A stretch of 64,000 nt of DNA. It comes from Puccinellia tenuiflora (taxonomy: Eukaryota; Streptophyta; Magnoliopsida; Poales; Poaceae). This document shows, one piece after another, positions 10,300 to 20,875 of this stretch. Within the stretch, counting starts at the first letter, position 1; the number at the start of each line of letters is the position of its first letter. The notes under the pieces were generated by a model that was not told the origin of the DNA, searched no databases, and saw nothing but the letters and a program-made list of their open reading frames with translations. A program made the position numbers and the translations under genes. The stretch lies in assembly GCA_012064385.1 (NCBI GenBank), contig QRDG01000141.1, positions 62,001 to 126,000 on the forward strand. Reading direction: 5' to 3'.

Positions 10300-10640
10300 T
10301 ATCACACTGTGAGCCAATATAATGTCGGTGGCCATAACTGAAACCTCGAAGTGTGGCTTCGACTATTCCTCGACTTCGGTTTGATAAAGGCTTTTGGTTC
10401 TCCTCTGCTCTCCTCCGCTGTGGAGTCCAGCCATTAAGTAGTGGTGTCTGTGTATCTCTCTTTATATAAAAGACAGACGAAATGGAGGCCTGGGAGGCCT
10501 CCTGCTACTGTTCTTAGAACAGTAGTTACTGTAGTTTGTACAGTAACTACAGTGCCTGCGATCCCGGCCGTCGAGCGTCGATCCGACGGCCCTCGCGAGG
10601 CGTCGATGACGCTTTTGCAAAAAAGCCCTTCACAAAGCCG
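10300..10640. repeat. Cluster of six successive palindromes
   Basis: No gene is seen. A TATA-like TTTATATAAA lies at about 10460. Between 10484 and 10612 six inverted repeats follow one another: 10484-10502 (7-bp arms), 10505-10525 (10-bp arms, 1-nt loop), 10522-10550 (12-bp arms, 5-nt loop), 10566-10591 (8-bp arms), 10591-10600 (perfect 10-mer CCTCGCGAGG) and 10600-10612 (5-bp arms). All were checked base by base. Function unknown; transposon end and folded-RNA source are both possible. Confidence 0.8.
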
Positions 10641-10679
10641 ATAATAGAACCCGCGGTCCACCTTTCCCCGCGTACAGGG

Positions 10680-11160
10680 ACTTGAATGTAATTACGGAAA
10701 AACTAGAGGACCTTAGTGAAAAAACGCGCGCAGACCCCCCCCCCTCCCCTTCTCTCTCCCGCGGCGCCGGAGGTCGCCGCCGCCGCCGCCGCGCGCCCCC
10801 GCCGCTCCGCCCCTTCCCGGTCGAATCGACGGCAACGGGACGCTCCGCCGTCGCCGCCTCCTCCTCCTCGCCCACGGCCGCGTGCCGCAACGGCGCCAGC
10901 ACGCCGGATTTGACGCCGCCCCGCTCGGGTCTTCCGCCGCTTCCAGCCGCCGCCGGCGACGCTCCGGCGTCCTTAAAGCGGCGGCGGCGCCTCTCCCGTC
11001 CTCCCCGCGTCGAGGCGCGTCGAACGCGCGCGCCCGCGCGTCTCGCCTCGCCGTCATTCGCCGCCGGCGTCCGCGCCGCCGCCGCGGCAGCTCTGCCCGC
11101 CGGTGACGTCATCACCACGTCACGGTGGGCCGGGCTGGCCAGGCCGGCCTGCTAGCTGGG
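10680..11160. other. Very GC-rich block, no gene recognised
   Basis: Dense CCG/GCC trinucleotide runs give long overlapping ORFs on both strands with Arg/Ala/Pro-only composition. I read these as composition shadows. The block ends abruptly at a poly-T stretch near 11190. Confidence 0.5.
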
Positions 11161-11189
11161 CCGGGTTGCTGTGCAGCTCGGCCGGCCCT

Positions 11190-11925
11190 TTTCTTTTTTT
11201 TTTCACTCTTTTTTTGTTTTCCTTCTTTTTTTTTTCCTATCTGATTTTGTTTTCCTACTTAAAAAAAAAAAAAACTTTACAACTTGCAAAATAAAAATCA
11301 AAATGTTCATTTCAAATACTTCGGAACCTTTTCCAATCTATTCGAAATCCACTTCATAAAATAAAAAAAAAATATTACGTGCATTTTCAAATCAAACGAG
11401 AACACTGGAAATTAAAATGTTCATTTCAAATGCTTCGGGACCTTTTCCAATCTATTTGAAATCCTTTACGTGCATTTCCAGATTCCATAGACTTTACAAA
11501 AAAAAAAAAAAAAAAACATAAAAAAAAAATCTATTAGATGAATATTTCCAGAAAATGAAAATTCCACACATTTTTTTCCCACTCTGTTTTGTTTTCCTTC
11601 TTTTTTTCTCTCTGATTTTGTTTTCCTATTTTAAAAATTCTTTTACAACTTGCAAAATAAAAATCAAAATGTTTATTTCAAATACTTGGGAACCTTTTCC
11701 AAACTATTTGAAATACACTGCATAAAATTAAAAAAAAAATTATTACGTGCATTTCCAAATTAAACGATAACACTGAAAATCAAAAGTTCATTTCAAATGC
11801 TTCGGGACCTTTTCAAATCTATTTGAAATCCTTTACGTGCATTTCCAAAATCCACGGACTTTACAAAAAAAAAAAATGAAAAAAACGATTAGATAAATAT
11901 TTCCAGAAAATGAAAATTCCACAAA
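11190..11925. repeat. AT-rich tandem duplication, unit about 355-375 bp
   Basis: Two copies share the same series of words in order: a T-rich lead with TTTTGTTTTCCTTC, then ACAACTTGCAAAATAAAAATC (11278 and 11644), CATTTCAAAT...CTTCGG, TTACGTGCATTTCCA and TTTCCAGAAAATGAAAATTCC (about 11544 and 11899). The spacing drifts from about 376 to 355 because of A-run length changes. No coding potential. Confidence 0.8.
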
Positions 11926-12128
11926 AAATAAAAAATAAACAAAACAATTTTTTCCCAAATTAAACGCAACCAAGATACACAAAAAAAAAAGGTGAACACA
12001 AAAAAAAAGTCACTATATTATAAAAAAACGAATTCTCAGACGACTATTTCAGACAAAAAAAGTGGAAAAAATGAAAAAAATACGACAGAATACTATGAAA
12101 AATTATGATTAAAAGCAAATATGCTTCA

Positions 12129-12968
12129 ATATTCCAAATTGGTTAATATTCAAAGAACATGAAACTTTTTCTACAAATACCCTCACAAAAAATAAATGCT
12201 GGTTATTTGTGCGACACAATCAAAATTCAACAGAGACTTAAATACCTTCAAATTTGAAAAAAAAAAAACACCCCAACTTGAACACCTTGGAATGTTCCAA
12301 CATGTTTTTGTTTTCTATGAACTGATAACATTTTTTTTTGAGAGCATTTTTTCATATCTTTTTGTACAATATTTAAATATTCAGTGGTTTCAAATGTCCA
12401 AACATGTTTGTACTTCGATGTCAATAATTAATTAAAATTAGAAAAGATCTATTTGAATTTGATTCCACATTTAAGGATGATTCGAATCTGAAAAAAAAAC
12501 ACCCCAACATATGAAATGACAACAACAACCAAAAAAACTTTCTCTACATATTCCAAATTGGTTAATATTCAAAGAACATGAAACTTTTTCTATAAATACC
12601 TTCACAAAAAATAAATGCTGGTTATTTGTGCAACACAATCAAAATTCAACAGAGACTTAAATACTTTCAAATTTGAAAAAAAAAAAAACACCCCAACTTG
12701 AACAACTTGGAATGTTCAAGCATGTTTTTGCTTTCTATGAAGTGATAACATTTTTTTGTGAGCATTTTTTCATATCTTTTTGTATAATATTTAAATATTC
12801 AGTGGTTTCAAATGTCCAAACATGTTTATACTTCGATGTCAATTATTAACTAAAATTAGAGAAGATCTATTTGAATTTGAATCCGCATTTAGGGATGATT
12901 CAAATCTGAAAAAAACACCCCTACATATGAAATGACAACAACAACAACAAAAAAACTTTCTCTACATA
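12129..12968. repeat. AT-rich tandem duplication, unit 419 bp
   Basis: Copy 1 starts with ATATTCCAAATTGGTTAA at 12129 and copy 2 at 12548, a period of 419 bp. The copies are nearly identical, including ATAAATGCTGGTTATTTGTG and CAGTGGTTTCAAATGTCC. No coding potential. Confidence 0.9.
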
Positions 12969-14214
12969 TGTTCAGAAAAACAATATTTTCAAACATATTT
13001 AGAGAAAATAGACGACAAATTCCAATGGATTTTGACATTTCCCAGTTAGTCCAAATTTAAAGAAACAATTTAGTGGAATTTTCGATTAAATAGATGACAA
13101 ATCTCGACGAATTAAGACATTTTAAAATACAACGGGTGCGGCGTATGCTAAAGGATTTTTTTTTTTTGGAATATTGAAACGTTGCCACTATTTGGAGCTA
13201 ATTCAAATGCACCTTCCCTAATTTGAAATCAAATGTTGTCACTATTTGCAAAAAATTCTGATGCATCTTCCCTAATTTAAATTAAATACTCCCGCCGAAA
13301 TAGAAACATATTCAACCATTTCAACGTACTAAATATTTGAACATTATAGATAATTTATCAAAAAATGCTCAAAAAAAAAATGCTACCTACTCATAAAAAA
13401 AATTTCGAACATTACAATTTAGCCAGCATTTTGTTGAACAAAAAAAATATTCCACAAAAAAAAAAAAAAAAAAAAAAAACACCAGCGGCGTGGCGTGACG
13501 CCACGCCAAATTCAACTAGTCCAATCATCACGGGTAACTGATTTCATCCTCTTGTAGTTTTGACTTTCGATTTTACTTTCCCTCGTTACATCGAGTCGAT
13601 CTGTCACCGTGCTGGGCGGCGATGGTGGGTTGCTGATCTTGGAGGGGTTTTCTCGCTGTGTGCAGGACGGAGTATGACCGCTGGGTCAACTTTATTTTTC
13701 ATACCAGGGTTCGTGGCAGGAATCAAGAAGAAAAGCAGACATGAAAGAGTCACAAAAGGCTTATTGCACTTCGCTGTCTTCAGCGCCTGTGTACAAGACT
13801 GTGAGCTTGTTTAAATCTGTGCTGGAATCTTCTTGTGAAGCATGCTCGTTTAAAGACTGTGAGCTTGTTTAAAATATTTTGCAGAGGCTGTTAGCTCGCC
13901 CAAATCAATGCTGAAGATTTGAAATATCCATATATTCTAATACTTCCTGTATATGTCATGGATCAACCATTGTAGTTAATCTATACTTCTTTCCTTCTTG
14001 TCAATTTTGAGCCCTGAAAATGATGCTCTTAATTTATGCACAGAAGTTATTTTCAGTCCATATTTTATCTAGGTTTGGGCTGTAATTTTCTATGATTAAG
14101 ACTATGGGTTGGGCGTGTAGTCTTACCCTGCTTGAAACTAGAGAATGGACACATTTTGTTTACTGCCTTATTATTGTTAATTAACTTTACCTGCCCGTTC
14201 ACTATAAATCTTTC
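12969..14214. other. AT-rich sequence, A-run and palindrome, then unassigned
   Basis: The AT-rich tract ends in a run of about 24 A at 13456-13479, followed at 13487-13507 by an inverted repeat with two perfect 10-bp arms (GGCGTGGCGT and its complement) around one G. From 13510 to 14214 I see only short frames and no recognisable exon, although this is the side where missing 5' exons of the NHX remnant would lie. Confidence 0.5.
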
Positions 14215-14222
14215 CATTAACC

Positions 14223-14407
14223 CAGGGACGGAACCAGGAAAAATATACAAGGGGGGGCCAATTGCATGTTAATCAAGTTGGAGGGGGGCATATAGGTAAT
14301 TTTAGGTAAATTTGGCGCTGAAATACACATATTAATAAGGGGTATCTAACAAAAAATTGACCATGAGGGGGGCCATGGCCCCCGGGCGCCCCCTGGTTCC
14401 GTCCCTG
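14223..14407. mobile_element. hAT-type MITE, 185 bp
   Basis: Terminal inverted repeats CAGGGACGGAACCAGG and its exact complement, with an 8-bp target duplication CATTAACC on both sides (14215-14222, 14408-14415). An 8-bp TSD and a CAGGG end are the hAT signature. No coding capacity. It sits just upstream of the first recognisable exon of the NHX pseudogene. Confidence 0.92.
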
Positions 14408-14483
14408 CATTAACCCAAGTATAAGAAACTCCATAGCCTGCTTGTGGTTCTTGCTTTTTATTCCTGCATGTTCAATTTTTCAG

Positions 14484-15154
14484 CACTTGGGGCAATATTC
14501 TCGGCAACAGACTCTGTGTGCACCTTGCAGGTGTTAAGCAAAAATGTGACACCCTTCTTGTACAGTTTAGTCTTTGCCGAAGGTGTTGTCAACGATGATG
14601 CATCAGTTGTGTTGTTTAATCTAGAACTTTGATTTTGGAAATTTCTGTAGCTGTAAGTTTTATCTTCCACCTTTAGCTTTGTTAACATGTCAAATTATGT
14701 TTTCTTACTGAATTTGTGTCATGAAATGCAGACTGGACATCTCAGTGCTTATGTCATCAAGATACTGTAGTTTGGCAAACCCTACTTTGACACATTAAAT
14801 TGTGTGCTTGATATATCATATATGTGTCACCAATCGCAATACAGTTTTTAACTTTCTACTCTGCTTTCATGATATGTTCCTCTATTTTGGCATTCTTTCC
14901 AGGCACTCCACCGATCGTGATTCCTCATGGCTTATTTATCTTATAGATGTTGGCTGAAGTAAACACCCTGCACTGTTAACATCACATAGATACTACATAA
15001 TTCAACACTATCAGCTAGCACTATATGATATTGACTGGTTGCCTTTTGTGGCAGTTGCTTGATTTGAGTGAGATACTCATAGTTCTCTTTGTGGTATCCT
15101 AATGTCGCGGTATACCTGGCATAGTGCAACAGAAAGTTCCAGGGTCACGACCAA
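14484..15154 (+). pseudogene. NHX-type Na+/H+ antiporter pseudogene
   Basis: Four exon-like blocks match, in order, the middle of vacuolar NHX cation/proton antiporters. Block 1 (14484-14632) reads ALGAIFSATDSVCTLQ, then PFLYSLVFAEGVVNDDASVV. Block 2 (about 14733-14790) reads HLSAYVIKIL, a stop, then FGK. Block 3 (about 14902-14955) reads RHSTDR and, in a shifted frame, LMAYLSY. Block 4 (15055-15154) reads LLDLSEILIVLF and, in a shifted frame, MSRYTWHSATESSRVTTK. Acceptor (cag before 14484, gcag before 15055) and donor (GTAAGT after 15154) sites remain, so this is a decayed genomic copy and not a processed one. In-frame stops and at least two frameshifts rule out a working transporter. Exons before and after were not found. 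Confidence 0.82.
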
Positions 15155-16749
15155 GTAAGTATCTGGATGATTTCTATCAGAATACATGTGGGTGCTTGTT
15201 GTCCGTGTCGAGATGATGGTGGGCCCACGATTACCCCGGGTCGATATGATGCTGGGTACCGTGTGCATGTAATTGTTTTGCATAATGTTGGCGAGCATGT
15301 GGTGCGTGCATGCAAGTTCAGTTTGCATGGATGGGCTGATAGCGTACGAATTTACACACCGCGATTGCACTTTGAAGATACTTTGAGAGTAGCATTTCTA
15401 TCATACAGATTTTGTTAACCTTTTCAAAAGGACTGATGCACACAATATTCTTCTGCGTAGCATTTTTGTCATACAGATTTTGTACACAGTCGATTTTCTC
15501 AATATATTTTTTCGCTGATGTTTGTTCCAGTTTATCTGTTAACAAGGATTTTTTTTACAGTGCTGGGTGTAGTTACGTTCATCCCTGGGTTTTATTACAC
15601 AAGAATATTTTGATGTCTTACAAAGGTTACCAGGTCTTCTCTTTTGCTAACATCCCTTTTATCTGAAGAAGCAGAGGCCAAACCTGTGGTTGGACCTTCT
15701 CATCCAATACCCTGCTTACAAAATGTAAACATACTTGTATTTTCTCTCTTTCTTTTCTTTTTGTATCCTTGTAGTTGGACCTGTATTTTTACATACAAAA
15801 AGAGCCTGTGGGTTACCACAGACCACAGTCCGTCTAATTAGTTTCCTCTCTTTATTTTCTCTTTGTGCAACGCACAAACAATTGCCCATAGGTCGGAAGG
15901 GGAAGCAAGAGCTCTCTCAGAAGGCTAAAATATTTTTGCTCTTTTGCTGCTTCAGGTGTGAGGCCATAAGCTGGCAGAGCCTAGGGGTCCTCCCCAGCCA
16001 ATTTCCTTTCTTTATGGGTGCGTGAGTAAATAATAGAGTTGTCCTTTACCCAATAAAAAGTATATGTGATTCTAACAAGCTTGCGATGTGCATGACGTGT
16101 AGCTAGGGAAATGCTCACTGTAGCTGAACTATCAGAGCTGAGAAGATTATCTGCATGGTTAGCATACATGAAAAATAGACCAGCGAGGTATTAGTTTTGC
16201 TGACATTTGCTAGACGCTTGGGAACCCAACAAGATCACCAAGACATGGTATCATGCCGTGGCAGGTTAAATTGATAATTCATTTAAGCTTGGAGAGCACT
16301 AACAACGTGCTGCTTGTGTGATGCATCTTCTTTAACAAGTACAATCTTCACATGTGGTTACTTTCTTACAAATAAATGGATTGCTGCCTGCTTCTGATGA
16401 AAAATCTTGCTCGAGGAGTATAACGATGTGTTTTGAAGCATATTTACTTTGGCTACTTATAGTTGGAGAGACAAGATTTGTCAGGACAGCGCCCAAGCAG
16501 CCAAAAATTTGAACATCATGTTGTGAAATATTATTATTCCTTTGCTCATAACTTGACGATGATGCTTGATGATGTGCACGAGAATCCTAAAATTATATGT
16601 TTGTTTAATATAATAAGTATTGAATCATTAGAATATTTATACCCGTAGCAACGCACGGACATTTGGCTAGTCAAAACAAACTGACAAACGAACATATTGT
16701 TACTATCAATCAAAGCCAACAGATTAGCGTCCAGCAGATGTAATACTGA
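15155..16749. other. Unassigned intergenic sequence
   Basis: No further NHX exon was recognised downstream of 15154. A TACCCGTAGCAACGCACGGAC segment near 16642-16661 resembles the edge of a common grass repeat, but its family was not determined. Otherwise only short frames. Confidence 0.35.
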
Positions 16750-17286
16750 TCAACCTCTTGCAAAATCGGCGCAGTTGTGAGGACCTCCGAGACGGAGGAT
16801 CACGTGGAGGATCGACTCTTTAATCACGTTGTACCCCTCCAGGGTGAGGCCGTCCTCCAGCTGCTTCCCGCAGTAGACGACGCGCTGCCGGAACAGGGGA
16901 ACACCCTCCCGGTCACGAACCTTCTCCATGACGCTCCGGACGGTGTCCGAGCTCTCGACCATGACGCTGAGGGTCCTTCCGCTCGGCACCTTGACGAAGA
17001 TCTCCATCCATCCGGGACCCCAGCGGCGGACGGCGAGGTGGAGGCAGGCGGACTCCTCCCCGACGCCGCAGTCCGCCAGGGTCCGCCCGTCGTCCACCAG
17101 CATCTTGCCCTCGAAGACGAGCCGCTGCCGGGTCGGGGGAACGCGCAGCTCGCGGTAGATCTTCGTTTTGACGTCTCCGATGGTGTCCGTGCGCCGGACG
17201 TCGAGGGCGAGGACCTTGCCGGCCATTGTTGTGACGGAGATCCGTATCGTTTCCTGGGCACGGCGGCTGGCTGCAATGTTACCCAT
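16750..17286 (-). CDS. Divergent tandem ubiquitin-like protein, 178 aa
   Basis: Single-exon gene. The ATG at 17286 (MGNIAASRRAQ) is chosen because the frame upstream begins only with TTG and the paralogue at 20875 starts with the matching MGNN. It contains two ubiquitin folds in tandem. Domain 1, about residues 14-88, includes GKVLALDVRRTDTIGDVKTK and RQRLVFEGKMLVDDGRTLAD. Domain 2, about 94-168, starts MEIFVKVPSGRTLSV and includes RQRVVYCGKQLEDGLTLEGY. Domain 2 ends ILRLGG (residues 163-168), one Arg short of the ubiquitin tail LRLRGG, then PHNCADFARG. Conjugation is therefore uncertain. It could be a ubiquitin-like modifier, a non-conjugated ubiquitin-domain protein, or a decaying polyubiquitin derivative. 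A frameshifted relative lies at 20.6-20.9 kb on the same strand. Confidence 0.75.
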   Translation of the reverse strand: MGNIAASRRAQETIRISVTTMAGKVLALDVRRTDTIGDVKTKIYRELRVPPTRQRLVFEGKMLVDDGRTLADCGVGEESACLHLAVRRWGPGWMEIFVKVPSGRTLSVMVESSDTVRSVMEKVRDREGVPLFRQRVVYCGKQLEDGLTLEGYNVIKESILHVILRLGGPHNCADFARG

Positions 17287-17901
17287 AGATTGGTATGGTG
17301 AACTCGCGGCTCGCGGGGCGGTGTACGCTGGAGGGGACGCGCCGCCGGCGACGATGAGTCTCGACCCGGCCGATCGAGGTGGCCGCCGCCAATGCGAAAT
17401 AGGGCAAATCGTTAGCAATCGCAACTTTGGATACTGATACGAATTTTCTGGGTACTTATTTATCCGGCCGTACTGTCACTGCGGCGCAAACAACTGATAC
17501 ATGATCACACGTGCCACGTGGGAATAACGATATTACAGGATTACAGGGTTCTTTTTTTATTCAACCAATGCTTAAAAAGGTGAAGGCATTGATGAAAAAT
17601 AAAAATAGAAGATGATACGAATGACATGGAATAGTATTAGAGATTTAGAGGCGTATGGGGAAGGATGAGATGAAAACGCATGTTAGAGAACAAATTAGAG
17701 ATGAAGAGTTAGATTTTACTCCTCCTAATGTAATTTAAATCTGTAGATTGTCGATTTTACCTGAAATTTTTCATGTTTTCTGATACCATTGAGCATGAGA
17801 ATGGGGAGTATTTTGTCAAGGTACTACTCTATGAAAAATGTATTCATCACATGTGTAAATTGATTGTAATACTAGCTAAGTGCCTACGCATTACTACGTA
17901 A
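17287..17901. other. Upstream region of the ubiquitin-like gene
   Basis: No gene. The first 160 bp share words with the region upstream of the second copy (CAATCGCAAC, ACTGATACGAAT), consistent with duplication of gene plus promoter. The rest is unassigned. Confidence 0.5.
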
Positions 17902-18225
17902 TGTTACAAGCGATAGCAAAACAACGATAAAATTAAACAAGATCAAACCAATGGGAACACGAGATTTTAACGTGGAAAACCGTTCCAACAAGGAAGAGAA
18001 AAACCACGGGCGCTAGCCAGCAATACTTCACTATTTCGGGTGAGATTACAAACGCGCCGAAATTTACAATATGTGGCTTATCCCGTGCGGCGGCTTACAA
18101 GAGGTATTTATAGTGGTCCTGACCTAATAGGTCGGTAACAGGTGAACCTCGGCCCAAGCCTCCGGCGATGGGCCTCGCTTCTCTCCGTCGTTAGTTCTCT
18201 CTTATAGAACCGGATTTGTATCACC
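17902..18225 (-). repeat. LTR-like unit of the reversed copia remnant
   Basis: In reverse complement it begins TGGTGATACAAATCC (or two bases later) and ends CGCTTGTAACA. It contains CTATAAATACCTC as a TATA region and a polyadenylation-type leader. Boundaries are inferred from TG...CA only, because the partner LTR is absent. Confidence 0.6.
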
Positions 18226-18439
18226 ATAAAATAACACGTATTCCTATATCTCCTTTTCTTTCTCAACGTTTTCCTTCAACTATGTCTTTTGTATAATGGT
18301 CGCCTTTACTCGCTCGGTGAGGTTGCAAACATACCCGCATGCTCCAAGCTTCTGGTTAGCAGTTTCGGGCTCCAGATTGCTTTTTTCTATCGAAATGGGG
18401 AGCTGCGCCCCGGCCTCTACATCAATAGATGCACACACG

Positions 18440-18780
18440 GGCTCCAGATTGTAGAGTGAACAAGTGAGACTGTGCGGGATCTTGTTCTTGTCCACGACAT
18501 GGGCGGGCAGACACTATCCAAAAGCTCGCAACTTTCTCTCAGGACCTGAGTCGTAGGGTTGCCTTTGATGCATTGCATCCAGGTGTAGCCATTGACGGCA
18601 TCATGGACGTTGAGCTTCCGCTTGATGCAGTGCTTGACGAGGTTAGACCAGCGATCGACATTGCGTTGCCCATCAGCCAAGTGAGACACATCCAGATGAT
18701 GACAGTGGTGGAGGCATTGAAGTGGGCGTCGGTTTCTACGTGTTGGTACGAATTTGTAGCGCATGCCACGGCCTAGAGCG
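18440..18780 (-). pseudogene. Possible LINE-type zf-RVT fragment
   Basis: On the minus strand a frame reads HCIKRKLNVHDAVNGYTWMQ and CIKGNPTTQVL, a pattern like the region after reverse transcriptase in plant LINE ORF2 proteins (an 'R.V..A.....W...I.G.....VL' spacing). No other LINE feature is visible next to it. It lies within the copia remnant, so it would be an inserted or captured fragment. Weak assignment. Confidence 0.35.
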
Positions 18781-18879
18781 ATCATAATAGCCTTATTATT
18801 AGTTTGATTTTTACGTCTCGTATTGTTGTGTTGCCAAAACAAAATGTAACTCCGCCCGTCCAGTTTGAAAAACCTGACT

Positions 18880-20110
18880 CTGCCACTGCTCTGAGAGGCG
18901 CTCAAGATCATTAGTGAGATGATCGTTTGCCCCGGTGTCGAAATATCATTGGTCATCGCCGTAATAGGAGCTAGTCGAAGCGGGAGTTTTCGATGTAGTC
19001 ATGGTCGCCACCGTTGTTGCCACTACCACCACCATGGTTGTACTATCCTCCACCGTGCCACGATGGTACTTTCTGTCGCCTCCATTATGGTAACCGCCAC
19101 GTTCACTGCGCTGCTCCGGCGCCTAGTATGCATAGGTGAAGTGGTTTGGCAATCGAATGCCTCATGCCCAAAGATGTCGCACACCTGACACTTGGGGCAC
19201 CAGCGCCTGATGCTACCATTACATCTGCCACGGTCATCGCGGTTTCCATGACCACCATGGTCTTCAAAGTCATGTTGGTCACCACGACTGTCGCTGCATT
19301 TGTTTGTTTTGTTGCAGGCGACAAAATTATTGGAGGCGGAGTAATTGGGTACAAGTTGTGGAGCTCATGTCTGGCTTCATAACTCAATAGGTAAGCATAA
19401 AATGTAGTGAGATCTACTGATATACATACAACGGTGAGAAACGCCATGAGTGTGTCATAGGACACCCCAAAGCTGGCCATGATGTAGTCGGTCAAATCAT
19501 CATCCTTCATCACTTGTTGCTGTTAGTACTCTACAACCTTCATGTCCTTCTCATCTTCTGCGTGAGCTGGATGCGAATGTTGTTGATGTTGGCTCATTCC
19601 TGCACTGCAAACATAGCATGAAGAGTTATTTACGCCGTGGCAACGGTCTTTAAGGTGGTCATCTGGTTGAGTGCATCTTCGACCATGGTGGAGAGCAGGG
19701 CAGCGAGGATGCCTTGATCAGTGAGAGGCCCACCATGCTTGATCCGGGTTGGGCACCATGGTCATAGGCAGATCCACCACCCCTCCCCGCCCGGGCTTGC
19801 CGGCGACGCGCCTCTTTGAATAGCAAGATTTTCTATGATTTGTTTTTTAAATAGCATCATATACACGTTTGCCCAGGCTTCTAGAACTTTCTGGGTCCGT
19901 CACTGACCATGGTGGCTACATGATCGATGCCCTCTGCTTGATGATCTTGGGTAGCTCCGGGGTGGTGGCGTCGAGGTGTTAGAACAAAGATTCCCCGTCG
20001 TAGGGCATGACATTCCCTCCCACAATGCAAAAGTTCAAGCGAGTGAGATGCACGATGATGGGCGCGCTGGGACCCGCTGCCATCGGTGGTGCATTTTACG
20101 AGAGCCAAGT
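18880..20110 (-). pseudogene. Copia gag and protease remnant
   Basis: Minus-strand blocks in order: a gag N-terminal region around 19600-20100 (PNPDQAWW, QGILAALLSTMVEDALN) with stops; DDDLTDYIMASFGVSYDTLM and FYAYLLSYEARHELHN (19513 to about 19340), the C-terminal part of a UBN2-type gag; a CX2CX4HX4C zinc knuckle CQVCDIFGHEAFDC (about 19190-19140); and FDTGANDHLTNDLERL (about 18950-18890), the aspartic protease active site DTGA. The order gag-knuckle-protease is the copia order. Several frameshifts and stops are present. Confidence 0.72.
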
Positions 20111-20148
20111 CATGTCAATTTTTGTAAATGTGATCGTATTGATACCAA

Positions 20149-20567
20149 GTCAAAAAGAATATTTGCCCCGACAATCCTATCTGCGTTCGGTTTATACTAA
20201 TCATGGCTTGGAAGACAAGTATACAATCAACAAGATCCTAAGATCAAGGGAGTCAACCATAAAAAAAAATATACAGGTATAAACCGTATCTACATTATCG
20301 AACAAAACTGTCCTGATTTCACGTCCTGAATAGTGTCTTGGAGTCGGTTCCAATGCTCACACAGCTTTGTCTCGTCTCCGAAGCCATTCTCACACCACCG
20401 ATCCCTGGTCGCATTACCCTCCATTGCAAGGCCATGACATCAGCTGTTTGATCAGGAGCAAAACATGTCACCAAAAAAATATACGCAAGACTGCGCCAGA
20501 AAGAGAAAAAAGAAACAGAACGAGCAAAGGTGCTGAAGCCATCGAGTTGCAGGCGTTCACGTGTGCA
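20149..20567. other. Unassigned sequence between copia remnant and second Ubl copy
   Basis: No gene or repeat recognised. Homology to the first ubiquitin-like gene stops at about 20568, so the expected second ubiquitin domain of the downstream copy is missing here. Confidence 0.4.
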
Positions 20568-20875
20568 CACCTTGACGAAGATCTCCACCCACCCGCGACC
20601 GCCACGGCGGATGGCGAGGTGGAGGCAGGCGGACCCGCCCCGACGCCGCAGTCCGCCAGGGTGCGCCCGTCGTCCACCAGCATCCTGCCCTCGAAGACGA
20701 GACGCTGCCGGGACGGGCGCACGCGCAGCTTGCCGTGGATCTTCGTTTTGACCGCTCCGACGGTGTCCGCGCTCCGGACGTCGAGGGCGAGGACCTTGCC
20801 GGCGATTGTAAGGACGGTGATCCGCATCGTTTCTTCTCCGTCGACGGGAAGGCTTGGGGCGATGTTGTTACCCAT
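20568..20875 (-). pseudogene. Truncated, frameshifted ubiquitin-like paralogue
   Basis: It starts MGNNIAPSLPV at 20875 and keeps a first ubiquitin domain that closely parallels the copy at 16.75-17.29 kb (GKVLALDVRSADTVGAVKTK, RQRLVFEGRMLVDDGRTLAD). Near 20635 a one-base loss against the intact copy shifts the frame; the expected SACLHLA...EIFVKV continues in another frame. Similarity then stops after EIFVKV, so domain 2 is absent. Translated as it stands the frame would give 135 aa with an unrelated hydrophobic tail. I call it a pseudogene, but a short expressed protein cannot be excluded. Confidence 0.75.

Larger units (their letters stand above)
17902..20148 (-). mobile_element. Truncated copia-type element, reversed
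   Basis: On the minus strand the remnant runs gag, zinc knuckle, protease, then an LTR-like 3' end. The LTR-like unit (17902 to about 18225) has TG/CA ends and a CTATAAATAC promoter-like box. A decayed primer-binding match (complement TTGGTATCAAT, 20138-20148) marks the 5' internal edge; no 5' LTR was found beyond it. No TSD could be shown. It separates the two ubiquitin-like copies. Reading frames are broken throughout. Confidence 0.65.

Noticed and set aside
10630..11155. Overlapping 114-162-codon frames on both strands
   Set aside because: Low-complexity CCG/GCC coding on every frame; no motif or splice pattern.
13560..13814. Possible upstream NHX exon (FVAGIKKKSRH region)
   Set aside because: Only a few residues resemble the NHX GFQVKKKQFF region and splice sites are not convincing.
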